DNA of 64,000 nt from Streptomyces sp. Tu6071 (GTDB lineage: Bacteria; Actinomycetota; Actinomycetes; Streptomycetales; Streptomycetaceae): assembly GCF_000213055.1 (NCBI RefSeq), contig NZ_CM001165.1, positions 5,478,945 to 5,542,944 on the forward strand. Reading direction: 5' to 3'. Under the pieces are notes generated by a model. The model was given only the letters and a program-made list of their open reading frames with translations, searched no databases and was not told the DNA's origin. The position numbers were made by a program, and so were the translations under genes. Below are positions 1-8,715 of the stretch, piece after piece (position 1 is the stretch's first letter; the number at the start of each line of letters is the position of its first letter).

Positions 1-2
1 CC

Positions 3-437
3 ACCGCGCCCGAGGTGAGCCCCGCGATGCTCGTCGGCCACCGCGTGTGGATACCGGGCCTCGTGCCTGGCACCGAGTGGGCCACGTACTACGCCGACCT
101 GGCCGCCGCCTTCGGCCTCACGATCGTCCGCTCGGGCCCCGGCGCGGAACCCCTCCTCGACACCCTCGCCCACGAGCCCGCGCTCGCGACCCTCGTCGGC
201 GCGGGCACCCGCCTCCACTGGCCCCCGGGGCTCGGCCTGCGCCGCGTCCCGCTCACCGCCCCGACCCCCGTCTACCCCCACGCCCTCGTCTGGCGCCGCG
301 CCAACCCCCACCCCGCACTCGCCACCCTGCGCGAGTGGCTGGCGGCGAGCGCCGCGCGGGAGGAGCGGGGCGGAGGCGCGGGGGCGGAGCGGAGTGGAGG
401 CGCGGGGGAGCGGTGGGCGCCGGAGTGGGCGCGGTAG
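3..437 (+). CDS. LysR-family transcriptional regulator, C-terminal part (truncated by window edge)
   Basis: The reading frame is open from the first bases of the window to a stop at 437, so the 5' part, including the winged-helix DNA-binding domain, lies outside. The visible ~144 residues look like the second half of a LysR effector-binding domain: a GHRVWIPGLVPGTEW stretch, a short lobe ending in VGAGTRLHWPP, then a strand with LTAPTPVYPHALVWRR and a last helix (ALATLREWLAA). The final ~30 residues are a low-complexity Gly/Ala/Arg/Glu tail. Family assignment rests on this partial domain, and the ligand and target genes cannot be inferred. The gene converges on the aldo/keto reductase gene. 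Confidence 0.72.
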   Translation, partial: TAPEVSPAMLVGHRVWIPGLVPGTEWATYYADLAAAFGLTIVRSGPGAEPLLDTLAHEPALATLVGAGTRLHWPPGLGLRRVPLTAPTPVYPHALVWRRANPHPALATLREWLAASAAREERGGGAGAERSGGAGERWAPEWAR

Positions 438-587
438 GACGCGGGAGAGCCCGGCGGGTGCGTACCGCCGCCGACGGCTCCCTCGGCGCACTGCCCCCCC
501 GCCACAACTCTCGCCGCGCCCCACAAGGCGGCCCGAGAAGGGAGAGCCCGCCGAAGGCGAGCCCCGCCCCCCGCCCCCGCCCCGCGC

Positions 588-1499
588 TCAGCCGATCCGT
601 ACGTCCGAACTCCGCGACTCCACCGCGTCGAGCGCCGCCATCGCCGCCTCGTCGAGGACGAGGGACCCCGCCGCCGTGTTCTCCTCCAGGTGCGCGACGC
701 TCGCCGTCCCGGGGATGAGCAGCGTGTCCGGGTAGTGGTGCAGGAGCCAGGCGAGGCCGATCTGCGAGACCGTGGCGCCGAGTTCGTCGGCGATCCGTAC
801 CGCCGTGGCCTCCTCGGAGACCTTCGGGAGGCCCGGGAAGGAACCGCCGAGCGGGAAGTACGGGACCCACGCGATGCCCTCGGCCGCGCACACCGCGAGC
901 ACGTCCTCGTCGTCCCTGCCGACCAGGCTGTACGCGTTCTGCACGCACACGATCCCCGCCGGGAGCGCCCGGCGCAGCACCTCGGCCGTCACGCTGCTCA
1001 TGCCGATCGCGCCGATCTTGCCCTCGTCGCGCAGCGCGGTCATGACCGCGAGCTGGTCGTCGAGCGGCACGATCTGGTCGCCCTCGGCGCGCAGGCCGGG
1101 GCCCGTGTCGGGGCGGCGGAGGTTGACGACGTCGATGCGCTCGCGGCCGAGCGTGCGCAGGTTGTCCTCGACGCTCGCGCGCAGCTCCTCGGGGCGCTGG
1201 GCGAAACGGAGCGGGACCGGCCCCTCGGGCTCCGGGTCGGCGCCGACCTTGCTCACGACCACGACGTCCTCGGAGTCGCCGAACGCCTCGCGGATCATCT
1301 CGTTGACGAAGCCGAAGCCGTAGAACTGCGCGGTGTCGACGTGGTTCACCCCCAGTTCGCGGGCGCGGTGCAGCAGGGCGACGGCGGCGGGGCGGTCGGC
1401 GTGGAGCCGTTCGAGCTGCATCGCGCCGTAGCCGACCCGGGCGATGGTGTGGGTGCCGAGCGCGGCCGTGCCGCCGGGGGTGGGGGAGTGCTGGTTCAT
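588..1499 (-). CDS. aldo/keto reductase
   Basis: This is a 303-residue NAD(P)H-dependent oxidoreductase of the aldo/keto reductase superfamily (TIM barrel), probably cytosolic. Near the N-terminus it has GYGAMQLE and then NHVDTAQFYGFG, which carries the catalytic Asp and Tyr. VVVVSKVG holds the catalytic Lys, and a C-terminal LIPGTASVAHLEEN resembles the cofactor-phosphate-binding segment. The ATG at 1499 is preceded by GGAGG at a good distance. The gene is divergent from a TetR regulator, and the gap between them holds two palindromic operators, so it is probably that regulator's target. The substrate is unknown. AKRs in such pairs often detoxify aldehydes or quinones, but that is inference. 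Confidence 0.9.
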   Translation of the reverse strand: MNQHSPTPGGTAALGTHTIARVGYGAMQLERLHADRPAAVALLHRARELGVNHVDTAQFYGFGFVNEMIREAFGDSEDVVVVSKVGADPEPEGPVPLRFAQRPEELRASVEDNLRTLGRERIDVVNLRRPDTGPGLRAEGDQIVPLDDQLAVMTALRDEGKIGAIGMSSVTAEVLRRALPAGIVCVQNAYSLVGRDDEDVLAVCAAEGIAWVPYFPLGGSFPGLPKVSEEATAVRIADELGATVSQIGLAWLLHHYPDTLLIPGTASVAHLEENTAAGSLVLDEAAMAALDAVESRSSDVRIG

Positions 1500-1553
1500 G
1501 GGGGTCCTCCTGCGAGTGGGTGCGGAGAAGGCGGACGTGGGACCATGGAGTGA

Positions 1554-1571
1554 AGCGGAGGTCCCTCCGCT
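1554..1571. promoter_or_regulatory. palindromic operator 1 (AKR/TetR intergenic)
   Basis: This is a perfect inverted repeat AGCGGAGG-TC-CCTCCGCT. It lies directly upstream of the TetR ATG and 55 bp upstream of the aldo/keto reductase ATG. The same motif recurs 42 bp downstream. Size and placement fit a TetR-family operator. Confidence 0.6.
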
Positions 1572-1574
1572 CTT

Positions 1575-2216
1575 ATGGACGACCGTAGCACTCATACCGG
1601 AGGTGCCTCCGCTTTGGCCGCCGATTCCTCGTCCCGCGCCGCCGCCCCCGGAGCGCCCCGCGCCCCCCGCGCCGACGCCCTCCGCAACCGCGAGAAGCTG
1701 ATCGAGGCGGCCCGCCACGCCTACGCCGTCGCCAGCGAGGGCGGCCCCGAGGCGACCCTCGAAGGCATCGCGAAGGCCGCGGGCGTCGGCATCGGCACGC
1801 TGTACCGGCACTTCCCCGACCGCGAGGCACTCGTCGAGGCGGTGTACGCGGCCGAACTCGACGCGATCGTCGCGGCAGCCGCCGGGCTCGCCGCGAGCGA
1901 GCCCCCCGAGCGGGCGCTGCGGGCCTGGTTCGGGCGGTACGGGGAGTTCGTCGCCGCGAAGCGCGGCATGGCCGACACGCTGCGCTCCGCGTTCGACGCG
2001 GGCCGCCTCGCCCCCTCCACGACCCGCACCCGGGTGACCGAGGCGGTCGGCGTCCTCCTCGCGGCGGGCACGGAGGCGGGCGTCCTGCGGACGGACGTCC
2101 GCCCGGACGACGTGACAGCCCTCCTCCTGGGCGTCTTCCTCTCCGCAGGCCCCCGCGGCGAACAGACCCCGCGCCTCCTGGACCTCCTGGTGGACGCCCT
2201 GCTGCCGCGCGGGTAG
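1575..2216 (+). CDS. TetR-family transcriptional repressor
   Basis: This 213-residue protein has an N-terminal TetR DNA-binding domain: a LIEAARHAYA helix, then the turn EGIAKAAGVGIGTLYRHFPDREAL at about residues 57-80. An all-helical ligand-binding region follows. It is divergent from the aldo/keto reductase and probably represses it and itself through the two palindromes at 1554-1571 and 1596-1613. The start is uncertain. The ATG at 1575 has GGAGG from operator 1 about 13 bases upstream. An in-frame TTG at 1614 has GGAGG from operator 2 ten bases upstream, and starting there would drop a 13-residue non-conserved N-terminus. Confidence 0.9.
   Translation: MDDRSTHTGGASALAADSSSRAAAPGAPRAPRADALRNREKLIEAARHAYAVASEGGPEATLEGIAKAAGVGIGTLYRHFPDREALVEAVYAAELDAIVAAAAGLAASEPPERALRAWFGRYGEFVAAKRGMADTLRSAFDAGRLAPSTTRTRVTEAVGVLLAAGTEAGVLRTDVRPDDVTALLLGVFLSAGPRGEQTPRLLDLLVDALLPRG
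1596..1613. promoter_or_regulatory. palindromic operator 2, inside the 5' end of the TetR gene
   Basis: This is a near-perfect copy of operator 1: ACCGGAGG-TG-CCTCCGCT. Its centre is 42 bp (four helical turns) from the centre of operator 1, so dimers bound at both sites would lie on the same face of the DNA. It overlaps either the first codons of the TetR gene or, if the gene starts at TTG 1614, its ribosome binding site. Confidence 0.55.
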
Positions 2217-2229
2217 GTACGGTCGGCGC

Positions 2230-2658
2230 ATGAGGTGGTGGGGGAGTGCGGCGGGGTGGTGCCGGGCGGTGTACGTGGTGGGGTTCGCCGAGGGGACCGC
2301 GGCGCACGTCGTCGATCTGGTGCGGGGCGGACTCGACGCGTACGAGAGCTTTCCGTTCGCGCCTGTGCGGGCCCTGTTCCTGGCCCTCGTCGTACTCGAC
2401 CCGCTCGTCGTCCTCCTGCTCCTGCGGGCCCCGGTGGCCGGGGTGGCGGCCGGGGCGCTGGTGATGACGCTCGACCTCGCGGCGAACCTGACGGCCAACG
2501 CGGCCGACATCGCCGCGACACCGGCAAGAACGCTTCCGGGAATGACCCCCCTGCTCCTCTTCGGCGCCTTCGTACTCGCCACGGCCCGGCCACTCACCCG
2601 CGCCCTGCGCGGAAGGACACCGGTTCGGGCGCTCGCGGAGGCGAAGCCGACGCCATGA
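2230..2658 (+). CDS. small hydrophobic membrane protein of unknown function
   Basis: This is a 142-residue protein I do not recognise. It shows several hydrophobic stretches consistent with about four membrane segments: around residues 12-25, ALFLALVVLDPLVVLLLL, VAGVAAGALVMTLDLAANL, and MTPLLLFGAFVLATA. The C-terminus is Arg-rich and presumably cytoplasmic. It starts 13 bp after the TetR stop. A TACGGT -10-like hexamer sits six bases before the ATG, suggesting its own leaderless promoter rather than co-transcription. Codon usage matches its neighbours. Confidence 0.65.
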   Translation: MRWWGSAAGWCRAVYVVGFAEGTAAHVVDLVRGGLDAYESFPFAPVRALFLALVVLDPLVVLLLLRAPVAGVAAGALVMTLDLAANLTANAADIAATPARTLPGMTPLLLFGAFVLATARPLTRALRGRTPVRALAEAKPTP

Positions 2659-2682
2659 GGGCCGTGCGCGACAATGGCCTCT

Positions 2683-3432
2683 ATGAGTCTGTTCCGCGAC
2701 GACGGCATCGTGCTGCGCACCCAGAAGCTCGGCGAAGCGGACCGGATCATCACGCTTCTCACGCGCGGGCAGGGGCGGGTGCGGGCCGTGGCGCGGGGGG
2801 TGCGGCGGACGAAGTCGAAGTTCGGGGCGCGCCTGGAGCCGTTCTCGCACGTCGACGTGCAGTTCTTCGCGCGCGGCAGCGAGCTGATCGGGCGCGGCCT
2901 GCCGCTGTGCACGCAGAGCGAGACGATCGCCCCCTACGGCCGCCACATCGTCACCGACTACAGCCGCTACACCGCCGGCACCGCGATGCTGGAGACCGCC
3001 GAGCGCTTCACGGCGAACGAGGGCGAGCCCGCGATCCAGCAGTACCTGCTCCTCGTCGGCGGCCTCCGCACCCTCGCCGAGGGCAGCCACGCCCCCGCCC
3101 TCGTCATGGACGCCTTCCTGCTCCGCTCCCTCGCCGTCAACGGTTACGCCCCGAGCTTCGACGCCTGCGCCCGCTGCGGGCTCCCCGGGCCCAACCGCTT
3201 CTTCTCCGTCTCCTCGGGGGGAGCGGTCTGCGGCGACTGCCGGGTGCCCGGTAGCGTCGTACCCTCCTCGGAGACCCTGACCCTGCTCGGCGCGCTGCTG
3301 ACCGGGGACTGGGCCACGGCCGACGCCTGTGAGGCGCGGCACGCCAGGGAGGGCAGCGGGCTCGTCTCCGCCTATCTCTCCTGGCACCTGGAGCGCGGGC
3401 TGCGCTCGCTGCGCTACGTCGAGAAGCAGTAG
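2683..3432 (+). CDS. recO: DNA repair protein RecO
   Basis: RecO is the 249-residue recombination mediator that works with RecR and RecF to load RecA on gapped DNA. The N-terminal OB fold begins [20 protein letters not shown] and is followed by the basic [11 protein letters not shown] helical domain then carries a Cys4 zinc motif (CARC then CGDC, about 15 residues apart). An alternative ATG lies at 2674. I prefer 2683 because homologues begin MSLFRDDG and a GACAAT -10-like box ends exactly seven bases upstream, as for leaderless mRNAs. uppS follows 71 bp downstream on the same strand. Confidence 0.95.
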   Translation: MSLFRDDGIVLRTQKLGEADRIITLLTRGQGRVRAVARGVRRTKSKFGARLEPFSHVDVQFFARGSELIGRGLPLCTQSETIAPYGRHIVTDYSRYTAGTAMLETAERFTANEGEPAIQQYLLLVGGLRTLAEGSHAPALVMDAFLLRSLAVNGYAPSFDACARCGLPGPNRFFSVSSGGAVCGDCRVPGSVVPSSETLTLLGALLTGDWATADACEARHAREGSGLVSAYLSWHLERGLRSLRYVEKQ

Positions 3433-3503
3433 GACAGCGGCGGCCCGTACGGCACACCGCCGGTCAAGACGCACCGTCGTTGAAAGATGCGGAGACAGCA
3501 CAC

Positions 3504-4346
3504 ATGGCAGTACGCGGGATTCTCGGACGCCGGCGCCGCGAGTACCGGACCCCCGATCCGCACCCCTCCGGCGCCGTCCCGCCGAAGCTCCCCGCCGAGC
3601 TGGTCCCGGGCCACGTCGCGGTCGTCATGGACGGCAACGGCCGCTGGGCGAAGGAGCGCGGACTGCCCCGTACCGAGGGCCACAAGGTCGGTGAGACGGT
3701 CGTCATGGACGCCATGAAGGGCTGTCTGGAACTCGGCATCAAGAACATCTCGCTCTACGCCTTCTCCACCGAGAACTGGAAGCGCTCGCCCGAGGAAGTC
3801 CGCTTCCTCATGAACTTCAACCGCGACGTCATCGCCCGCCGCCGCGACGAGATGGACGAACTCGGCATCCGCATCCGCTGGGTCGGCCGGATGCCGAAGC
3901 TGTGGAAGTCGGTGGTCAAGGAGCTCCAGATCGCGCAGGAGCAGACCAAGGACAATGACGCCCTGACGCTCTATTTCTGTGTCAACTACGGCGGTCGCGC
4001 CGAGATCGCCGACGCCGCGCGCCGCCTCGCCGAGGACGTCGCCGCCGGGCGCCTGGACCCGTCCAAGGTCAGCGAGAAGACCTTCCAGAACTACCTCTAC
4101 TACCCGGACATGCCGGACGTGGATCTCTTCCTGCGCCCCAGCGGCGAGCAGCGCACCTCGAACTTCCTGCTCTGGCAGTCGAGTTACGCGGAGATGGTCT
4201 ACCAGGACGTGCTGTGGCCGGACTTCGACCGCCGCGACCTGTGGCGCGCCTGCGTCGAGTACGCCAAGCGCGACCGCCGCTTCGGCGGCGCGGTCCCCAA
4301 CGAGCAACTGCTCGCCATGGAAGAGGGGATGCGCGGGCGCGCGTAG
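3504..4346 (+). CDS. uppS: isoprenyl (undecaprenyl) diphosphate synthase
   Basis: This 280-residue cis-prenyltransferase condenses isopentenyl diphosphate onto an allylic primer to make the polyprenyl carrier lipid of cell-wall synthesis. Visible motifs in order are [14 protein letters not shown] (catalytic Asp and diphosphate site), [19 protein letters not shown], and [15 protein letters not shown] near the C-terminus. These cover all the conserved regions of the family. An in-frame TTG lies upstream at 3480, but GGAGA at 3491-3495 is spaced correctly for the ATG at 3504. It lies directly downstream of recO. Confidence 0.95.
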   Translation: MAVRGILGRRRREYRTPDPHPSGAVPPKLPAELVPGHVAVVMDGNGRWAKERGLPRTEGHKVGETVVMDAMKGCLELGIKNISLYAFSTENWKRSPEEVRFLMNFNRDVIARRRDEMDELGIRIRWVGRMPKLWKSVVKELQIAQEQTKDNDALTLYFCVNYGGRAEIADAARRLAEDVAAGRLDPSKVSEKTFQNYLYYPDMPDVDLFLRPSGEQRTSNFLLWQSSYAEMVYQDVLWPDFDRRDLWRACVEYAKRDRRFGGAVPNEQLLAMEEGMRGRA

Positions 4347-4392
4347 GCGCGGGTACGGGTACGGCGCGCCGCCTCCCTGGGCGGCCCCGTCA

Positions 4393-4438
4393 CCCCGTCC
4401 CGGCCGCGAGCCCCGTCCCGGCCGCGAGCCCCGTCCCG
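4393..4438. repeat. 18-bp tandem repeat, 2.5 copies, downstream of uppS
   Basis: The unit CCCCGTCCCGGCCGCGAG occurs at 4393-4410 and 4411-4428, with a partial third copy to 4438 and degenerate copies after that. It fills the convergent gap between uppS and the VOC gene. I see no classical hairpin terminator there. Confidence 0.7.
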
Positions 4439-4502
4439 CGCCCGAGTCTCGTCCCGGCCGTGCCCCCCGTTCCCGCCCCCGAGTCCCGTCCAGGGCCCCG
4501 GC

Positions 4503-5276
4503 TCACCCCCGTACGAGCCCGAACACCGTGCCGTCCGGCGCCCGCAGGCTCGCGCGGCCCGCGCGTGCCGCGGGGGCGTCCTCGACGAGGAGTGTCGCGC
4601 CGCCCGCGAGGGCCGCGGCCACCGCCCGGTCGAGGTCGCCCGCGAGGAAGTCCGGCTGCCAGCGCGGGCGTGGCCGCTTGGCGCCCGTGCGCAGGGGGGA
4701 GACGGAGAGCAGCGGGCGGGTGCCGCGCAGGAGGAGGGTCGCGTCCGGCGGGGCCGGGTGGGCCTTCGCGCCGAGGACGCGGGTGTGGAAGGCGAGGGCG
4801 TCGGCCGGGTCGTGGGTGTGCAGGCGGTAGCGGACCGCCTCGGTGATCCGGGCGCCCGGTCCCGGCTCCCACAGGGTGAGGCCGAGGCCCTGCCGGTCGG
4901 CGGCGAGGAGACCCCGGCCGCCTTCGAGCGGCAGCGGGCCCACCGCGACCGTGCCGCACAGCGCGCGCACCTGCTCGGCCGCGCCCCGCACGTCGGGGAC
5001 CGTGAGGCACGGGGACCACACGCCCGGCCCGGTGCCGGTGTAGGCACGGCCCACCACGAGGACCTGGGAGCCGTGCGCGTCGAGCCCGCGCCACAGGCCG
5101 CCGGGGCCGCCGCCCGGCTCGAAGCGGAGACCGAGGACCTTCGCGTAGAAGGCGCGGGCCCGCTCGGGCGCCGGGGACTGGAGTGCGGCCCAGGCCGCGC
5201 CGGAGCGCGTGGCGGCGACGGCACGGGCGGGGCGCGGTAGCGGGCTCGTCACAGGAGTGGCGACGCTGTCTGTCAC
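4503..5276 (-). CDS. VOC-superfamily (glyoxalase-like) protein with two VOC modules
   Basis: This 257-residue protein is made of two vicinal-oxygen-chelate half-domains. The first starts near residue 28 (AAWAALQSPAPERARAFYAKVLG) and the second near residue 142 (RYRLHTHDPADALAFHTRVLG). Each shows the betaalphabetabetabeta pattern with a final strand such as SLRAPDGTVFGLVRG. Proteins like this include glyoxalases, dioxygenases and antibiotic-sequestering resistance proteins. The usual metal ligands are not clear enough to name a function. The GTG start at 5276 has GGAGG five bases upstream. It is convergent with uppS. Confidence 0.8.
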   Translation of the reverse strand: MTDSVATPVTSPLPRPARAVAATRSGAAWAALQSPAPERARAFYAKVLGLRFEPGGGPGGLWRGLDAHGSQVLVVGRAYTGTGPGVWSPCLTVPDVRGAAEQVRALCGTVAVGPLPLEGGRGLLAADRQGLGLTLWEPGPGARITEAVRYRLHTHDPADALAFHTRVLGAKAHPAPPDATLLLRGTRPLLSVSPLRTGAKRPRPRWQPDFLAGDLDRAVAAALAGGATLLVEDAPAARAGRASLRAPDGTVFGLVRG

Positions 5277-5383
5277 GGGGACCTCCGGGGTGACCGGACA
5301 TGTGTGACCCCCGCCTACCCGGCGGGGAGCGCCTCAATCATGTGAATCACCCACGAGGTGGCCCACATCACACCCCCGGGGGC

Positions 5384-5809
5384 CTACGCGCGGGCCGGGC
5401 CCTCTGCGCAGCAGTCACCGCACGTCCCGAAGATCTCCACCGTGTGGGCGACCTCCACGAAGCCGTGCTGGGCCGCCACCGTCGCCGCCCACTCCTCGAC
5501 CGCCGCGCCCTCGACCTCCACGGCCTTGCCGCAGCTCCGGCACACGAGGTGGTGGTGGTGCTGCTCCGTGGCGCACCTGCGGTAGACCGCCTCGCCCTCC
5601 GCGTTGCGCAGCACGTCGACCTCGCCCGCGTCGGCGAGGGACTGGAGCGTGCGGTAGACCGTCGTGAGGCCGACCGAGTCGCCCCGGTGTTTGAGCATGT
5701 CGTGCAGGTCCTGGGCGCTGCGGAACTCCTCGACCTCGGAGAGGGCCGAGGCCACGGCGGCGCGCTGCCGGGTCGAACGCCCCCGTACCGGGGGTCCAGC
5801 GGTGGTCAC
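5384..5809 (-). CDS. zur: zinc uptake regulator Zur (Fur family)
   Basis: This 141-residue Fur-family metalloregulator represses zinc uptake genes when zinc is plentiful. It has an N-terminal winged helix (RSTRQRAAVASAL through GLTTVYRTLQSLADAGEVDVL), a His-rich regulatory site (EQHHHHLVC), and structural zinc Cys pairs (CRSC about 37 residues before CGDC, with one extra adjacent Cys). It closely resembles the Zur I recall from S. coelicolor. The GTG at 5809 is preceded by GAGGAGG. It lies 11 bp after znuB on the same strand, so it is probably the last gene of a znuA-znuC-znuB-zur unit. Zur boxes lie at the znuA promoter. Confidence 0.95.
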   Translation of the reverse strand: MTTAGPPVRGRSTRQRAAVASALSEVEEFRSAQDLHDMLKHRGDSVGLTTVYRTLQSLADAGEVDVLRNAEGEAVYRRCATEQHHHHLVCRSCGKAVEVEGAAVEEWAATVAAQHGFVEVAHTVEIFGTCGDCCAEGPARA

Positions 5810-5820
5810 CGGTTGCCTCC

Positions 5821-6771
5821 TCACGTCTGCTGGCTGGTCATTGTGCCAGGTGCGGCGGTGCCGGAACCGCCGCCGACGCCCGCGACGGGCTCTTCCGACC
5901 GTACGTCCGTGCCCGGTTCCAACGGGCATCCGACCGGGTCGGCAACCGCTTTCGCCCTGGCCCGGCGGCGCGCCAGCGGCGTCGCGAGGAGCGAGAGCAC
6001 GACGAACACGGCGATCGCGAGGAGCACGATCGTGCCGCCGGGCGGGAGGTCCTGGTAGTACGAGAGCGTCGTACCGCCGAGCGTCGTGACGACGCCGATC
6101 GCGACCGCGCCCGCGAAGGTGAACGCGAAGCTGCGGGTGAGCTGTTGGGCCGCGGCGACCGGGATCACCATGAGCGCGCTCACCAGGAGCAGCCCCACGA
6201 TCCGCATCGCGACGGTGACGGTCGCCGCCGCGGTGACCGCGACGAGCAGGTTGAGCAGCCGCACGGGCAGCCCGGTCACGCGCGCGTACTCCTCGTCCTG
6301 GCTCACCGCGAAGAGGTGCCGCCGCAGCCCCACCGTGACGAGCACGACGAAGGCCGCGAGCACGCACACCGCGACGACGTCGCTCGGCGAGACCGTCGAG
6401 AGCGAACCGAACAGGTACGAGGTGAGGTTGGCGTTGGAGCCGGCCGGGGCGAGGTTCGTCAGCACGACGCCGCCCGCCATGCCCCCGTAGAAGAGCATCG
6501 CGAGCGCCACGTCGCCGCGCGTGCGGCCGTACCAGCGGATGAGTTCCATCACGATCGCGCCGCCGACCGAGACGGCCGCCGCCGTCCACAGCGGCGAGGC
6601 CGACAGCAGGAAGCCGAGGCCGACGCCGGTGAGCGCCACGTGCCCGATGCCGTCGCCCATGAGCGCCTGGCGGCGCTGCACGAGGTAGATGCCGATGGCG
6701 GGCGCGGTGATGCCGACGAGCACGGCCGCGAGCAGCGCGCGCTGCATGATGACGGACTGGAGCATGTCCAT
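5821..6771 (-). CDS. znuB: zinc ABC transporter membrane subunit ZnuB
   Basis: This is a 316-residue ABC-3 family integral membrane permease that forms the Zn2+ channel with ZnuA and ZnuC. It is strongly hydrophobic, with about 8-9 predicted membrane segments. An early QRRQALMGDGIGHVALTGVGLG segment is the cytoplasmic coupling-loop region typical of ZnuB/MntB proteins. The last ~45 residues are a hydrophilic tail. It lies 25 bp downstream of znuC on the same strand. Confidence 0.93.
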   Translation of the reverse strand: MDMLQSVIMQRALLAAVLVGITAPAIGIYLVQRRQALMGDGIGHVALTGVGLGFLLSASPLWTAAAVSVGGAIVMELIRWYGRTRGDVALAMLFYGGMAGGVVLTNLAPAGSNANLTSYLFGSLSTVSPSDVVAVCVLAAFVVLVTVGLRRHLFAVSQDEEYARVTGLPVRLLNLLVAVTAAATVTVAMRIVGLLLVSALMVIPVAAAQQLTRSFAFTFAGAVAIGVVTTLGGTTLSYYQDLPPGGTIVLLAIAVFVVLSLLATPLARRRARAKAVADPVGCPLEPGTDVRSEEPVAGVGGGSGTAAPGTMTSQQT

Positions 6772-6796
6772 GGATTCGCTGTGCCTTCCTCGCCGC

Positions 6797-7612
6797 TCAG
6801 CCGAGCAGCCCGCTGCGGACCGGTTCGGCCGCGCCGGAGTGGGGGTGGACGTGGTCGTGGCCGGGCAGGGCGTGCTGACCCACGGCGCGCGGCGGCGGGC
6901 CGTCGTGGCGCACGCAGCCGTCGCGCAGGACGATCGCGCGGTCGATGAGCGGTTCGAGCGGCCCGAGTTCGTGGAGCACGAGGAGCACCGTCGTGCCGCG
7001 CTCGACCTGCGCCGCGAGGGTACGGGCCAGGACCTGCTGGCTCTCCAGGTCCACGCCCGCCATCGGCTCGTCCATGATGAGCAGTTCGGGCTCGGAGGCG
7101 AGCGCGCGGGCGATCAGGACGCGCTGGTGCTGGCCGCCGGAGAGCGCCTCGACGGGGTCCTTCGCACGGTCCGCCATCCCCACCTCGTCGAGTGCCGCGC
7201 GTATCGCCGCGCGGTCGGCGCGGCCGAGGAAGCCCAGCTTCGCGCGCGAGAGCCGCCCCGAGGCGACGACCTCGGAGACGGTCGCGGGGACCCCTCCGGC
7301 GGCGGTCGTGCGCTGCGGTACGTACCCGACGCGCGCCCAGTCGCGGAACCGCCGCAGCGGCGTCCCGAACAGCTCGACGCCGCCCCCGGAGACGGGCACC
7401 TGCCCGATCGCGACCCGCACGGCCGTCGACTTGCCCGAGCCGTTGGCGCCGAGCAGCGTCACGACCTCGCCGCGCCGCACCCGTACGTCGACGCCGTGCA
7501 GGACGGGGCGGGCGCCGAGCCGCGCGGAGACCTCGCGCAGCGCGAGCACGGTCTGCCGGCCGTCCTCGGGTTCTCCGCCGTCGTCCGCGCCGGAGCGGGG
7601 TTCGGGAATCAT
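6797..7612 (-). CDS. znuC: zinc ABC transporter ATP-binding subunit ZnuC
   Basis: This is a 271-residue ABC ATPase. It has a Walker A at about residue 55 (LLGANGSGKST), a Q-loop (YVPQRTT), the signature ALSGGQHQRVLIARAL, Walker B LLIMDEPMAGVD and the switch His in LVLHELG. The C-terminal tail is rich in His (GHDHVHPHSG), as expected for a zinc-handling protein. It energises uptake by ZnuB. It follows znuA by 117 bp, the only long gap in the operon. Confidence 0.93.
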   Translation of the reverse strand: MIPEPRSGADDGGEPEDGRQTVLALREVSARLGARPVLHGVDVRVRRGEVVTLLGANGSGKSTAVRVAIGQVPVSGGGVELFGTPLRRFRDWARVGYVPQRTTAAGGVPATVSEVVASGRLSRAKLGFLGRADRAAIRAALDEVGMADRAKDPVEALSGGQHQRVLIARALASEPELLIMDEPMAGVDLESQQVLARTLAAQVERGTTVLLVLHELGPLEPLIDRAIVLRDGCVRHDGPPPRAVGQHALPGHDHVHPHSGAAEPVRSGLLG

Positions 7613-7729
7613 GGGCGCGCCTCCTGGGGGCGAGGTGTGGGTGCGGTGGGGGCGGAGCGAGGTTACGGGGCGTGGCGGGCGCGGGGCGGCCGGGGGTGTA
7701 CGGGGAGGTGCCCTGCGCCGTACGGGCGC

Positions 7730-8701
7730 TCAGGAGGCTCCCAGCGCCTTCTGGAGCGCCGTGAGGTTCGCGCGCATGACCTCGATGTAGTCGTCGCCGC
7801 GCGACGTGTCCGTGATGCCCTCCAGCGGGTCGAGTACGTCGGTCCTGAGGCCCGAGTCGCCCGCGACGGTCTTGGCGGTGCGGTCGGAGACGAGCGTCTC
7901 GTAGAAGACCGTCGTGACGTGGTCGGCCTTCGCGATCTCGCGCAGGTCCTTCATGCGGGAGAGGCTCGGCTCGCTCTCGGGGTTGAGGCCCGCGATGGCC
8001 TCCTCGGTGAGGCCGTAGCGCTCGGCGAGGTAGCCGAAGGCGGCGTGCGTCGTCAGGAAGACCTTCGTCTTCGTGTTCCTGAGGCCCTCGCGGTAGTCGG
8101 TGTCCAGCTCGCCGAGCTTGCCGACGAGGGTCTTCGTGTTCTTCGCGTACGTGTCCGCGTGGTCGGGGTCGGCCTTCTCCAGCTCCTTGCCGACGCCCTT
8201 CGCGAGCTGCGCGTAGCGGACCGGGTCGAGCCACACGTGGGGGTCCTCGCCCGCCTCGCCGCCGTGGTCGTGGTCGTGCTCCTCGGCGTGCCCGCCGACC
8301 TCCGTGCCGTGCTTCTCCAGCGTCGTGAGCGAGGCCGCGTCGAGCTTGTGCTTCACCGAGGACTGCGCGACGACGTCGTCCACGGAGGGCTGCAGGCCCT
8401 TGAGGTAGAGGAGGACGCCGGAGTTTTCGACCTCGACGGTCTGCTTGGCGCTGATCTCCAGGTCGTGCGGCTCCTGCCCCGGCTTCGTCAGGGTGTCGAC
8501 GTCCACGTGGCTCCCGCCGATCTCCTCGGCGAGGTACGTGAGCGGGTAGAACGCGGAGGTGATCCTGAGCTTCCCGTCTTCGCCCGTGCCGGATGCGGTG
8601 GAGGAACAGGCGGCGAGGACGCCCGCGCCGAGGACGGCGGCGAGGGAGCCGGCGGCGGCGCGGAGGGATATGCGGGGGCGGCGGCGGGAGCTGGACTTCA
8701 T
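7730..8701 (-). CDS. znuA: zinc ABC transporter substrate-binding lipoprotein ZnuA
   Basis: This 323-residue cluster A-I metal-binding protein is anchored outside the membrane as a lipoprotein. It has an Arg-rich N-terminus, a hydrophobic core and a lipobox ending LAAC near residue 27. The typical His-rich acidic loop is EEHDHDHGGEAGEDPHVWLDP, whose last His is a family zinc ligand. The start is set at ATG 8701 because a GAAAAT -10 box ends seven bases upstream with TTGACA 18 bp further, giving a leaderless mRNA. The upstream ATG (8710) and TTG (8719) would lie inside the promoter. The promoter is covered by two Zur boxes. Confidence 0.93.
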   Translation of the reverse strand: MKSSSRRRPRISLRAAAGSLAAVLGAGVLAACSSTASGTGEDGKLRITSAFYPLTYLAEEIGGSHVDVDTLTKPGQEPHDLEISAKQTVEVENSGVLLYLKGLQPSVDDVVAQSSVKHKLDAASLTTLEKHGTEVGGHAEEHDHDHGGEAGEDPHVWLDPVRYAQLAKGVGKELEKADPDHADTYAKNTKTLVGKLGELDTDYREGLRNTKTKVFLTTHAAFGYLAERYGLTEEAIAGLNPESEPSLSRMKDLREIAKADHVTTVFYETLVSDRTAKTVAGDSGLRTDVLDPLEGITDTSRGDDYIEVMRANLTALQKALGAS

Positions 8702-8715
8702 GACAGTCATTTTCA
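8701..8715. promoter_or_regulatory. Zur box 1 at znuA
   Basis: TGACAGTCATTTTCA is a 7-1-7 imperfect palindrome close to the streptomycete Zur consensus as I recall it (TGAAAATNATTTTCA). It overlaps the -10 box and start codon of znuA. Confidence 0.6.

Noticed and set aside
588..2912. Very long open frame on the minus strand running past the aldo/keto reductase start
   Set aside because: Only 588-1499 has family similarity and a ribosome binding site. The rest is antisense to the TetR gene and recO and is a high-GC artefact.
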